Assembly (NCBI GenBank): GCA_019747815.1
Contig: JAIEQJ010000051.1
Span: forward strand, 1 to 63,474
Reading direction: 5' to 3'
DNA from: Hyphomonadaceae bacterium
GTDB lineage: Bacteria; Pseudomonadota; Alphaproteobacteria; Rhizobiales; Hyphomicrobiaceae
Length of the DNA: 63,474 bases
Position numbers and translations under genes: made by a program. A model generated the notes under the pieces. It did no database searches. It had not been told where the DNA came from and was given only the letters and a program-made list of their open reading frames with translations. This document shows, one piece after another, positions 1 to 10,167 of the stretch (position 1 is the first letter of the stretch; each line of letters starts with the position of its first letter).

Positions 1-462
1 CGTCCTGAGCCTGTCGAAGGACGGGCCGCGCCCACCAAAATCGTGCTTCGACAGGCTCAGCACGGGGTTGGAGCGAGTTCAACACGCGATGACAGCGCGC
101 GCTCGCCTGCGTCCTGAGCTTGTCGAAGGACGGGCCGCATCCGCCGCCCTCGTCCTGAGCCTGTCGAAGGACGGGCCGCGCCCACCAAAATCGTGCTTCG
201 ACAGGCTCAGCACGAGGTTGGAGCGAACTCGACACGTGATGACAGCGCGCTCGCCTGCGTCCCACACCCGTCGCCCGCGCCCTGAGCCGCATCCGCCACC
301 TCGTCCTGAGCTTGTCGAAGGACGGGCTGCGCCCACCAAAAGCGTGCTTCGACAGGCTCAGCACGAGGTTGGAGCGAACTCGACACGCGATGACAGCGCG
401 CGCTCGCCTGCGTCCTGAGCGTGTTGTTCGGCACGGGGTTGGAGCGAAGGACGGGACGGGAT
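1..462. repeat. Array of REP-like inverted repeats, period about 150 bp
   Basis: Two related palindromic elements with the core CTGAGCCTGTCGAAG alternate here. Forward elements with CGTCC/GGACG arms start at 1, 110, 151 and 302, and a decayed one starts at 411. Reverse elements with CGTGC/GCACG arms lie at 42-64, 192-214 and 343-365. The forward-to-reverse offset is 41 bases in each of three full units, and the units start at 1, 151 and 302. A shared tail containing GGTTGGAGCGA and GATGACAGCGCGC follows each reverse element. Forward and reverse elements are mutual inverted repeats, so each unit can fold into a long composite hairpin. The array may continue beyond the left edge of the window. 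No transposase is nearby. Confidence 0.85.
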
Positions 463-1011
463 GCGCAGACCCACAGCTTGGCGCGGCGGGGATAAGTTTC
501 GCGCTTCATAATGTATGTAGACGGAGGATGACGCACAGCCCGGACTGTGCTGGGCTGCTGACGCCCCGGAGATGGGAAGCGCGGCGTCCTGGAGCCGCAG
601 CCCAGCACAGGAGCCGGGGGCCGCGGTTCGGAGACCTCGCCTGGCAAGGTGGACAGACCATCCAAGCGCCGGTGCGGGACCCGGAGGCGGCGAAGTCGCC
701 TCGTGCGGTGTCCTGGCCTGGCAGGGTGGCTCGACCGGCCAAGCGCCAGACCAAGGCCCGCACGCGACCGAGCAGGGCGCCCTTGCGCCCAGCACCGGAT
801 AAGAGGTCAGGTCCATCGGGCGCAGCCCGGACGCCCTGCTCCTCCTCGTCTCGCACCCCCTCGGGCGGAAAGCCGCTGCGGGGCGCACAGGCGTGGCATG
901 AGCCTTCCTCACGGCAGGGGTCTCCATTTGTCATTTGACCGAAGGCTTGCCCTGCCATCTTGTCGCATTCGGCGGCCGGAAATGAGCCACCGATCACGCA
1001 AGGGCACCCCC
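463..1011. other. Gene-poor stretch between the repeat array and the MFS gene
   Basis: Several open frames cross this stretch on both strands, but they have no recognisable domain, overlap one another, and look like by-products of high GC. I see no RNA gene or clear promoter. The MFS frame stays open back to about 649, but that extension has no membrane-protein character. Confidence 0.5.
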
Positions 1012-2280
1012 ATGGCGCAGGCTGCCGCTCCCGGCTCCGCCCCGTTCCACACCGGCCTCGTGACGCGCGGCCAGGCGATGGCCATGCTGAGCGGCGCGGC
1101 GATCATGCTCAGCATCGCCATGGGCCTGCGCCAGTCGCTGGGGCTGTTCCAGACGCCGGTGGTGCAGGACCTCGGCATTGCCGCCGCCGACTACGCGATG
1201 GCGATCGCCGTGCAGAACATCGTGTGGGGCTTCACCCAACCGGTGGCCGGCGCCTTGGTCGACCGCTATGGCCCGCGCTGGATCGCCCTCGTCGGCGCCC
1301 TGATCTACATCGCCGGGCTCGTCCTGACGGCAGCGGCCACGCATCCCGTCATGATCACGCTGGGGGCCGGCGTGCTGATCGGCATTGCGCTCTCCTGCAC
1401 AACCACGGGCGTCGCCGCCAACATTGCCGCACGCGTGGTCGAGCCCGGGCGGCGCAGCCTGGCCTTCGGCATCGTGTCGGCGGCCGGATCGATCGGGACC
1501 TTCTTCTGCGCGCCGCTGGGGCAGCTCGTGATCTCGCACGGCGGCTGGCGGGCCGGGCTGGTGGCCTTCATCATGGTCGCCCTGCTCATGCTGCCGGCCG
1601 CGCTCATCGGCGGGCGCGCCGACAAGCTCCCCAACACCACCGCGCGCGATGCCGACATGACGCTGCTCGGCGCCCTCGACGAGGCGCGCCGGCATGGCGG
1701 CTACGTGATCATGAGCCTCGCCTTCTTCGTATGCGGGCTGCAGCTCGTGTTCCTGACCACGCATCTGCCGAGCTACCTCGTCCTGTGCGGCATGGATCCC
1801 CTGCTCGGCGCCCAGGCCCTGGCCGTCATCGGCCTGTTCAACGTGATCGGCTCCTGGGGCTGCGGCTGGCTCGGCGACCGCTACCGCAAGCGCACGTTGC
1901 TGGGCCTCGTCTATGTGCTGCGCTCGGTGGCGATCGCGGTCTATTTCATGCTGCCGGTGACGCCTGCCTCGACACTCATCTTTGCCGCGCTGATGGGCCT
2001 GACCTGGCTCGGCGTCATCCCGCTCCTCAACGGCATTGTGGTGGAGATGTTCGGCATCAAGTTCCTCTCGACGCTGACGGGCATCGCCTTCTTCAGCCAT
2101 CAGGTCGGATCGTTCCTCGGCGCCTGGGGCGGCGGCGCGATCTACGATGCGCTGGGCTCCTACGATCGCGCGCTGCAGTTCGGCGTCATCGTCGGCCTGA
2201 TCGCCGGGCTGGCACAGATGCTGATGGACGATCGCCCGACCGAGCGGATGGCGGTCGCCGTGCCCGAGCCTGGCCGCTGA
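1012..2280 (+). CDS. MFS transporter, monocarboxylate/oxalate-formate antiporter type
   Basis: A 422-residue polytopic inner-membrane protein, the usual length for a 12-helix major facilitator. Visible features are the N-terminal helix with GLRQSLGLFQTPV, a first cytoplasmic loop with DRYGPRW (the MFS A-motif region), and a second half repeating the pattern with GDRYRKR. The overall pattern resembles organic-anion MFS carriers, but the substrate cannot be read from the sequence. The start at 1012 was chosen because the helical region begins just after it and AAGGG lies about 8 bases upstream; an in-frame ATG at 982 would add ten residues. No enzyme gene is translationally linked to it. Confidence 0.85.
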   Translation: MAQAAAPGSAPFHTGLVTRGQAMAMLSGAAIMLSIAMGLRQSLGLFQTPVVQDLGIAAADYAMAIAVQNIVWGFTQPVAGALVDRYGPRWIALVGALIYIAGLVLTAAATHPVMITLGAGVLIGIALSCTTTGVAANIAARVVEPGRRSLAFGIVSAAGSIGTFFCAPLGQLVISHGGWRAGLVAFIMVALLMLPAALIGGRADKLPNTTARDADMTLLGALDEARRHGGYVIMSLAFFVCGLQLVFLTTHLPSYLVLCGMDPLLGAQALAVIGLFNVIGSWGCGWLGDRYRKRTLLGLVYVLRSVAIAVYFMLPVTPASTLIFAALMGLTWLGVIPLLNGIVVEMFGIKFLSTLTGIAFFSHQVGSFLGAWGGGAIYDALGSYDRALQFGVIVGLIAGLAQMLMDDRPTERMAVAVPEPGR

Positions 2281-2400
2281 GGCGGCCTCGAAGTTCTACG
2301 GCGGCATTTCTGCGCTGCGGTAGGCTGTCCCCCTTCCGGAGCGAGGAGCGCCAACCCACGTTCCATGCCGATAGCTTACGCCCATGGAGACCATCAGATC

Positions 2401-2655
2401 ATGCGCATACTTGCACCGCTTCTGGCCCTGACGCTCGGTTTCGCCGGCGGCACGGCGCTGGCCGACCGGCCGTTGACCGAGCCGGAACGCACGCAGCTCA
2501 CCGCCGCCCTGCAGGCGCAAAGCTGCTCCGGCGGCACCATGGAGTTCGACGACGGCAAGTTCGAGGTCAGCAATGCCCGCTGCGCCGACGGCAAGACCTA
2601 CGATCTCGAGTTCGACGCCGCGTTCAAGCTGATCAAGAAGGAGCTCGACGACTAG
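2401..2655 (+). CDS. Small secreted protein, PepSY-like
   Basis: An 84-residue protein with a clear Sec signal peptide at residues 1 to about 21, ending in ALA. The mature part is about 63 residues with two cysteines (in SCSGG and RCADG). Its C-terminus, DGKTYDLEFDAAFKLIKKEL, has the look of a PepSY fold, a small periplasmic module often proposed to bind or inhibit other proteins. The frame is open from 2365, but the ATG at 2401 places the signal peptide at the N-terminus. The stop codon overlaps the stop of the convergent ThDP enzyme gene. Family assignment is tentative. Confidence 0.6.
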   Translation: MRILAPLLALTLGFAGGTALADRPLTEPERTQLTAALQAQSCSGGTMEFDDGKFEVSNARCADGKTYDLEFDAAFKLIKKELDD

Positions 2656-4301
2656 CCCGCGGCCAGCTGGCGGCGAACGATGGGGGCGGGCACGCGCTCG
2701 ATCATGACGTTGACGCAGGCGGGCTTGCCGCTGGCGAGCGCACGCTCGATGGCACCGGGAAGATCGGCGGCACGGGTGACAAGCTCGCCGTGCCCGCCCA
2801 GCGCCGCAGCCGCCAGATCATAACGCGTCGGCAGCAGGTCGCAGCCGTGGGCGCGATCTGCCCCGTAGTCGCGCAGCTGGATCTGGTGCTCGGCATTCCA
2901 CGCCTGATCGTTGCCGACGACGGCGACGAACGGCAGGTTGCAGCGCACCGCGGTGTCGAACTCCGCCATGTGAAAACCGAACGTGCCATCCCCCATCACG
3001 GCGATGACGGGCGCGAGCGGATCGGCGGCGCGGGCGGCCACGGCGAACGGAATGGATGCGCCGATGGAGCCGGCGGGGCCGTTGATGATGCGGCGGCGGG
3101 GCGCGAGCATCGCCTGCGGCCACTGCCCGATCTCGCCGCCGTCGCACACCAGGACGGCGTTCGGGTTGCTGGTAAAGACCGGCGCCAGGCTGCGGCACAG
3201 CTCCGCCGGATGCAGCTTGCCGGGCGCGCGCGCCATCAGCGTCTCCCAACCCGGCGGACGATAGGCAACGGCAGCCTGCACCTCGGCCAGCCAGGCCGCA
3301 TTGCGGTGCCGCCCCTTTCCTTCTGCGATCAGCGACAGCGCGGCAGGCTTGGCATCGGCGAGAGCCGCCAGGACCAGGCGCACCGCCTTCTCCCGCCGAA
3401 CGCGCTCGAGCATGGCCGCGTCTGCATCGATGGCCATGAACCGGCAGGCCGCGTCGACAAAGGGTGGTTCGCCGAAGCGCAGCGTGAAATCGTGCGCCTT
3501 GCCCAGCAGTACGATCAGGTCGGCCTGCCGCAACACCTCGGCGAAGGCGCCGAGCCTCGGATCGTTGATGCCGCGCGGGCTCTCCATGGGCACCACGGGC
3601 ACGCCGAGCTGGGCTTCGAGATGCTGCAGCGGCGCCAGATCGCCGGCATGACAGAGCTGCGGACCGGCAAGGATCAGCGGCCGGCTCGCTCCGCTCAACG
3701 CGGCCAGAATCGAACCCGATGCCCCCTCGGCAAGCGCCTGCGGCTTCGGCGCGAAGACGGCCGGGTCGGGCCACAGCGACGGCGCGTCGGCGATCTTTTC
3801 CTCCAGCAGGTCGAAGGGCAGGCTCAAGTGCACAGGGCCCGGCCGCCCCGACAGCGCGATGCGCACGGCCTCGGCGAGTTCGCTGCCCAGGGTCTCCGCC
3901 GAGCGCACCACCCACGACGCCTTGGCGACGGGTGCCGCCATCTCGGCCTGGCGCAACTCCTGAAAGGCGCCGCGGCCGATCTCCTTGACGCCGGCGTGAC
4001 CCGACACGAGCACGAGCGGCGACTCGCCCTGCTGGGCCGTGCACAACGCCGCAGCCGCATTCGTGAAGCCCGCACCGCCGCTCACCCAGGCGATGCCGCA
4101 CCGGCCCGTGAGACGTCCCCACGCGTCCGCCATGTGCACGGCCGCGGCCTCGTGGCGCACATGGATGAGCCTGAGCCTGGTGCCGATGGCCGCATCGAAC
4201 AGCGGCATGATGTGGTTGCCCGACAGAGTGAAAATCGTCGTCAGGCCCGCCGCGTCGAGCGAGCGAGCCACGATATCGGCGCTTCGAACCTGGTTTGGCA
4301 T
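2652..4301 (-). CDS. Thiamine diphosphate-dependent enzyme, acetolactate synthase-like family
   Basis: A 549-residue protein with the three-domain ThDP enzyme layout. The N-terminal pyrimidine-binding domain carries the catalytic glutamate (E51 in RHEAAAVHMADAWGR), a central domain follows, and the C-terminal pyrophosphate-binding domain has GDG at 437-439 with the metal-binding Asn at about 464 in GNDQ. The usual motif ends in NN; here it is ND. The substrate is unknown. Related family members include acetolactate synthases, 2-hydroxyacyl-CoA lyases and benzoylformate-type decarboxylases, and no small regulatory subunit is adjacent. The ATG at 4301 has AGGTGG upstream; the longer open frame to 4367 lacks family similarity. 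Confidence 0.8.
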   Translation of the reverse strand: MPNQVRSADIVARSLDAAGLTTIFTLSGNHIMPLFDAAIGTRLRLIHVRHEAAAVHMADAWGRLTGRCGIAWVSGGAGFTNAAAALCTAQQGESPLVLVSGHAGVKEIGRGAFQELRQAEMAAPVAKASWVVRSAETLGSELAEAVRIALSGRPGPVHLSLPFDLLEEKIADAPSLWPDPAVFAPKPQALAEGASGSILAALSGASRPLILAGPQLCHAGDLAPLQHLEAQLGVPVVPMESPRGINDPRLGAFAEVLRQADLIVLLGKAHDFTLRFGEPPFVDAACRFMAIDADAAMLERVRREKAVRLVLAALADAKPAALSLIAEGKGRHRNAAWLAEVQAAVAYRPPGWETLMARAPGKLHPAELCRSLAPVFTSNPNAVLVCDGGEIGQWPQAMLAPRRRIINGPAGSIGASIPFAVAARAADPLAPVIAVMGDGTFGFHMAEFDTAVRCNLPFVAVVGNDQAWNAEHQIQLRDYGADRAHGCDLLPTRYDLAAAALGGHGELVTRAADLPGAIERALASGKPACVNVMIERVPAPIVRRQLAAG

Positions 4302-4664
4302 GCCATGACCACCTGTTTCTTCTTGGTTCGCCGGCGCATCAGCATCTGCCGTGCCGCCGGAACCCATTTTTCAACATCCGCTGTAATCCAATCGGCGGCA
4401 GGCACAAGCGTCATGTCATCGGGAGCGACGTCGCAGCGCACCGAGGACAACGGATCTCAGGACGTAGCGGCGAGGGAGGCGGGCTGGGCCAGGGACAGGC
4501 GCGCTTCAGCGCCAGCGATGGCGCGAACGACCACAGGCGGGAAAGTCCCGGGCGAGCAAGATCGGCCCAGCCGGCGCTCCATCAGAGCTGACAGCGTGGG
4601 CCAGCAGCCACTGTGCCGAGCACACGTTTGGGCCATCACGGGCGATCGAGCTGGCCGGCTCAAG
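4302..4664. other. Intergenic region with no gene seen
   Basis: This is the leader side of the ThDP enzyme gene and the downstream side of mmsA, both on the minus strand. Small open frames occur on both strands without domain character. I found no RNA gene, strong hairpin or convincing promoter. Confidence 0.5.
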
Positions 4665-6161
<1,497 letters not shown>

Positions 6162-6334
6162 GGGTGTTTCCCCGGAAGAAGTTTCACCTTGCGTTCCGCC
6201 CATCTTAGAGGAAAGGCGCTGCGCGCTCCAAGGCGCAATGGCATGCAATCCGCCAGCGGACCCACGGCTTGAGATGCGCGCGGGCCCAGCCTACTGTGCG
6301 GTCATGCCAGCCTGCCGGGCCGAGGTTCAACCCC

Positions 6335-7009
6335 GTGAGCGCGAAAGCTGACCTGCGCCAAATCGCCTTCTGGGCCGATTCCCTGACCGAGGAGGAGGCC
6401 GCCCGCGCCCGCAAGGGGATCACGGAGCGGCACTATGCAGCCGGGAGCTACATCTGCCACCGCGGCGACCGGCTGGATGCCTGGACCGGCGTCATCACCG
6501 GGCTCCTGAAGATCAGCGCCATCTCGCGCCAGGGCAAGGCCATGACGTTTGCCGGCGTCGGTCCCGGCGGCTGGTTTGGCGAAGGCACCGTCATCAAGAA
6601 CGAAGCACGCAAGTACGATCTGGTCGCGCTGCGCGACAGTCGCGTCGCCTTGATGAACCGGGCGACGTTCCTGTGGCTGTTCGAGACCAGCGTCGGGTTC
6701 AACCGCTTCCTCGTGCATCAGCTCAACGAGCGCATGGGCCAGTTCATCGCCACCATCGAGCACGACCGCATCCACGATCCGACGGCGCGGGTGGCACGCA
6801 ATCTCGCATGGCTGTTCAATCCCGTGCTCTACCCCAGAACCGGAACACACATCGAGATCACGCAGGAAGAGCTGGCGCTGCTGGCCGGCTTATCGCGGCA
6901 GATCGCCAATAAGGCACTGCAGACGCTGGAGGAGGCCGGGCTTATCGCGATCGATCGCGGAGGAATAACCGTGGTCGATCTCCAGGCCTTGGCGAACTAT
7001 GGTGGATAG
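6335..7009 (+). CDS. Crp/Fnr family transcriptional regulator
   Basis: A 224-residue regulator. Residues about 25-120 form a cyclic-nucleotide-binding-type beta barrel (RGDRLDAWTGVITGLLKI, then GPGGWFGEG), followed by a long dimerisation helix and a C-terminal winged helix with ITQEELALLAGLSRQIANKAL as the helix-turn-helix. No cluster of cysteines that would bind an Fnr-type iron-sulfur centre is present, so it is probably not an oxygen sensor of that kind; the effector is unknown. The GTG at 6335 is preferred because GAGGT lies 8 bases upstream; an upstream ATG at 6269 is possible. It is divergent from mmsA and upstream of the ligase/Liv operon, making both candidate targets. Confidence 0.85.
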   Translation: MSAKADLRQIAFWADSLTEEEAARARKGITERHYAAGSYICHRGDRLDAWTGVITGLLKISAISRQGKAMTFAGVGPGGWFGEGTVIKNEARKYDLVALRDSRVALMNRATFLWLFETSVGFNRFLVHQLNERMGQFIATIEHDRIHDPTARVARNLAWLFNPVLYPRTGTHIEITQEELALLAGLSRQIANKALQTLEEAGLIAIDRGGITVVDLQALANYGG

Positions 7010-7038
7010 ACGGCTGCGATGGATGGGCCGTGAAGTGC

Positions 7039-7058
7039 GGGCCGTTCGAGAACGGCCC
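7039..7058. terminator. Hairpin after the Crp/Fnr gene
   Basis: A perfect 8-bp stem, GGGCCGTT paired with AACGGCCC, closed by CGAG, begins 30 bases after the regulator's stop codon. There is no uridine run after it, so it may be an RNA 3'-end stabiliser or a weak terminator rather than a classical intrinsic terminator. Confidence 0.45.
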
Positions 7059-7063
7059 CATCA

Positions 7064-7088
7064 TCCTTAACGGCGCGAGGATTAAGGA
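7064..7088. promoter_or_regulatory. Inverted repeat TCCTTAA-N11-TTAAGGA
   Basis: The arms TCCTTAA (7064-7070) and TTAAGGA (7082-7088) are perfect complements separated by 11 bases, in the intergenic region between the Crp/Fnr gene and the ligase/Liv operon. It could be an operator or a second hairpin after the regulator gene. No regulator can be assigned to it from sequence. Confidence 0.3.
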
Positions 7089-7172
7089 CGAGCGGCCACG
7101 CCTGATGCGCACGAACTCCGCAACGCCTCTAATCTAGCAAACAACCGGCTGTCGTGTCTGTCAAGGTACTGG

Positions 7173-7203
7173 TTGAGAGCATTCGTCATTTTTAGGATAT
7201 AGT
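7173..7203 (+). promoter_or_regulatory. Candidate promoter for the ligase/Liv operon
   Basis: TTGAGA (7173-7178) and TATAGT (7198-7203) each match five of six consensus positions, but the 19-base spacer is longer than ideal. It lies about 150 bases before the first gene of the operon. The rest of the 7010-7350 gap shows only the hairpin and inverted repeat listed separately. Confidence 0.33.
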
Positions 7204-7350
7204 TCGTTATGGTGGCGCGAGTATTGTGCTGCCGAGGCTAAGACGCAAGCGCGGTCAACGCGCACGGGGCCAGCGAACGTACGCCGCGGCCGAGATTGAT
7301 CTGCCGGCCATCCGTTCACGGCAAGATCGACCAGGGAGGAGTGTTGCGAC

Positions 7351-9339
7351 GTGAGCCTCGAGAGCGCATCGGCGCATCTGGACACAGTGCCAAAGCTCCT
7401 GCTGCGCAACGCAGCCAGATACGCCAGCCGGCCCGCGATCCGGCACAAGGACTTCGGCATTTGGCAAACCTGGACCTGGGCGCAGATGCGCGACGAGGTG
7501 CGCGCATTCGCGATCGGGCTGCGCAAGCTCGGCTTTGAGCGCGGCGACGTCGTGGCCATCATCGGCGACAACCGTCCACGCCTCTACGCCGCGATTGCCG
7601 CCGTGCAGAGCATCGGCGGTGTCGCCGTGCCGGCCTACCAGGACGCGGTCGCCGACGAGATGGCCTACGTGCTCGATCACGCCGAGGCAAAGCTTGCCAT
7701 CGTGCAGGACCAGGAGCAGGTCGACAAGCTCATCTCCATTGCCGACAAGCTGCCGAAGCTGCGCACGGTCATCTTCGAGGAGGAGCGGGGTCTGGCGGGG
7801 TATGATTCCACCACCCTGCATTCCTTCGAGCACGTGCAGACCCTCGGGCGCGAGGAGATGCGGCGCAACCCCGGCGCCGGCGGCTGGTGGCTCGATGAGA
7901 TCGCCAGAGGCAAGGGATCCGACGTCAGCGTGATGCTCTATACGTCCGGCACCACCGGTCGGCCCAAAGGCGTCATGCTCACCCATGACAACATCGTGCG
8001 CTCGGCCGAGAACGGCAACAAATTCGACCGCTTCACGCCCAACGACACCCTGCTCGCCTATCTGCCGATGGCATGGGTGGGCGATCATCTCTTCTCCTAC
8101 GGTCAGGCGTTCGCCGGGGCGATGTGCGTCGCCTGCCCGGAAAGTCCCGATACGACCATCGAGGACCGCCGCGAGATCGCGCCGACCTATTTCTTCGCAC
8201 CTCCACGCGTGTTCGAGAACCTCCTTACCCAGATCATGGTGCGCATGGAGGATGCCGGGCGTCTCAAGAAGGGGATGTTCGACTACTTCCTGAAAGTCGC
8301 GCACCGGTCGGGCGAGCAGATCCTCGATGGCAAGCCGGTCGGCGTCACGGAGCGGCTGCTCTATTGGCTCGGCGACAAGTGCATCTATGCACCCTTGAGA
8401 AACCGCATGGGCTTCACCAGGATCCGCGTCGCCTATACCGCGGGCGAGGCCATCGGGCCCGATCTGTTCCGCTTCTACCGCTCCCTGGGCATCAATCTGA
8501 AGCAGCTCTACGGCCAGACCGAGGCCAGCGTCTACGTCACGCTGCAGCCCGACGGCGAGGTCTATCCCGACACGGTCGGCAAGCCGGCGCCCGACGTCGA
8601 GATCAAAATAGCCGATACGGGCGAAGTGCTCTACCGCAGCCCCGGGGTCTTCCTCAAATACTACAAGAACGAGGAGGCCACCAATGCCACCAAGACGCCC
8701 GACGGCTGGGTGCACACGGGTGACGCGGGCTTCTTCGACCAGCGCGGCCATCTCAAGATCATCGATCGCGCCAATGACGTGGGCCGGCTCAACAACGGCG
8801 GATTGTTTGCGCCCAAGTATCTCGAGAACCGCCTCAAGTTCTATCCCGAGATCCGCGAGGCCGTGGCCTTCGGCCAGGGACGCGACTATGTGACGATGTT
8901 CATCAACATCGACTTGACGTCGGTGAGCAACTGGGCCGAGCGCAACAACATCGCCTACGCCAGCTACCAGGAGCTGGCGGCACACCCTCAGGTCTACGAC
9001 ATTGTGGCCAAGCGTGTGGAGGAGCTCAACCGCGCACTGGCCGATGAGCCGCAAATGGCGGCCTCCCAGATCAAGCGCTTCCTGATCCTGCACAAGGAGC
9101 TGGACGCCGACGACGGCGAGTTGACACGCACCCAAAAGGTGCGCCGGCCCGCCATCGCCGAGCGCTACGCACCGCTGATTGCTGCGCTCTACGACGGCTC
9201 CGGCACCTGCCACATCGCCACCGAGGTCACATTCGAAGACGGCCGCAAGGGCATGGTCCAGGGCGATGTGCGCATCGTCGATGTCGAGGCCTTTCCCGCG
9301 CGCGGGCCTGCTGATCCCGTCAGGGAGGCCGCCGAATGA
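7351..9339 (+). CDS. AMP-forming acyl-CoA synthetase, long-chain (FadD-like) type
   Basis: A 662-residue ligase predicted to activate a carboxylic acid to its CoA thioester through an acyl-adenylate. The P-loop-like motif YTSGTTGRPKGVMLTH is at about residues 194-209, the AMP-binding YGQTEAS near 390, and DGWVHTGDAGFFDQRGHLKI in the C-terminal hinge region. The length and the C-terminal extension fit the long-chain/bubblegum-like subgroup, but the partner ABC genes argue for a specific organic acid rather than ordinary fatty acids. The GTG start at 7351 has GGGAGGA 11 bases upstream. The stop overlaps the livG start as ATGA, so translation is coupled to the transporter. Confidence 0.88.
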   Translation: MSLESASAHLDTVPKLLLRNAARYASRPAIRHKDFGIWQTWTWAQMRDEVRAFAIGLRKLGFERGDVVAIIGDNRPRLYAAIAAVQSIGGVAVPAYQDAVADEMAYVLDHAEAKLAIVQDQEQVDKLISIADKLPKLRTVIFEEERGLAGYDSTTLHSFEHVQTLGREEMRRNPGAGGWWLDEIARGKGSDVSVMLYTSGTTGRPKGVMLTHDNIVRSAENGNKFDRFTPNDTLLAYLPMAWVGDHLFSYGQAFAGAMCVACPESPDTTIEDRREIAPTYFFAPPRVFENLLTQIMVRMEDAGRLKKGMFDYFLKVAHRSGEQILDGKPVGVTERLLYWLGDKCIYAPLRNRMGFTRIRVAYTAGEAIGPDLFRFYRSLGINLKQLYGQTEASVYVTLQPDGEVYPDTVGKPAPDVEIKIADTGEVLYRSPGVFLKYYKNEEATNATKTPDGWVHTGDAGFFDQRGHLKIIDRANDVGRLNNGGLFAPKYLENRLKFYPEIREAVAFGQGRDYVTMFINIDLTSVSNWAERNNIAYASYQELAAHPQVYDIVAKRVEELNRALADEPQMAASQIKRFLILHKELDADDGELTRTQKVRRPAIAERYAPLIAALYDGSGTCHIATEVTFEDGRKGMVQGDVRIVDVEAFPARGPADPVREAAE

Positions 9340-10157
9340 AGGCCGACGTGAAGCCGAAGCCGGTGATTGCCGGCCAGGGCGTGGACGCAGGAGAAGTTCT
9401 GCTTGCCGTGCAGAACGTGTCGCTGTCGTTCGGGGGCGTGAGGGCGATCCGCAACGTCTCCTTCGACATTCGCAAGGGCGAGATCCGCGCCATCATCGGC
9501 CCGAATGGCGCCGGCAAGACATCGATGCTCAATGTCATCAACGGCTTCTATCATCCGCAGGAAGGTGTGATCACCTACAAGGGCAGGCAGCGCAGCGCCA
9601 TGCGCCCCCACATCGCCGCCAGCCAGGGCATCGCCCGCACATTCCAGAACGTCGCCCTCTTCAAGGGCATGTCGACCCTCGACAACATCATGACCGGCCG
9701 CACGCTCAAGATGCGGCGTGGGCTGCTTGCGCATGCCCTTCACTTCGGTCCGGCCAAGCGCGAGGAGATTCGCCATCGCGCAGCGGTCGAGCACATCATC
9801 GATTTCCTCGAGATTGCACACATTCGCAAGGCGCCGGTCGGCAAGCTGCCCTACGGGTTGCAGAAGCGCGTGGAGCTGGGGCGTGCGCTGGCCATGGAGC
9901 CGGAGCTGCTGCTGCTCGATGAGCCGATGGCGGGCATGAACCTGGAGGAGAAGCAGGACATGTCCCGCTTCATCCTGACGGTCAGGGACGCCTTCAACAC
10001 CACGATTGCGCTGATCGAGCATGACATGGGTGTGGTCATGGACCTGTCCGATCGCGTCGTCGTGTTGGACTACGGCCAGAAGATTGCCGACGGCACACCC
10101 GCCGAGGTGCAGGGCAATCAAGCCGTCATCGACGCCTATCTGGGCGTTGCTCACTGA
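9336..10157 (+). CDS. livG: Liv-type ABC transporter ATP-binding protein (LivG family)
   Basis: A 273-residue ABC ATPase. It has Walker A GPNGAGKT, a family-typical insertion after it (GIARTFQNVALF), the signature region LPYGLQKRVELGRAL and Walker B LLLLDEPMAGMN, followed by the LivG C-terminal stretch ending VIDAYLG. It pairs with LivF to energise import through the LivH/LivM channel. It begins inside the last codons of the acyl-CoA synthetase gene. The specificity of this HAAT-family system is set by the binding protein and need not be amino acids. The symbol indicates family, not proven leucine transport. Confidence 0.9.
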   Translation: MKADVKPKPVIAGQGVDAGEVLLAVQNVSLSFGGVRAIRNVSFDIRKGEIRAIIGPNGAGKTSMLNVINGFYHPQEGVITYKGRQRSAMRPHIAASQGIARTFQNVALFKGMSTLDNIMTGRTLKMRRGLLAHALHFGPAKREEIRHRAAVEHIIDFLEIAHIRKAPVGKLPYGLQKRVELGRALAMEPELLLLDEPMAGMNLEEKQDMSRFILTVRDAFNTTIALIEHDMGVVMDLSDRVVVLDYGQKIADGTPAEVQGNQAVIDAYLGVAH

Positions 10158-10167
10158 GGAGTACTGC

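Noticed and set aside
1-462. CRISPR array
   Set aside because: Repeats are palindromic, mutually inverted and about 150 bp apart, the spacers between units are themselves repeated, and no cas gene is present.
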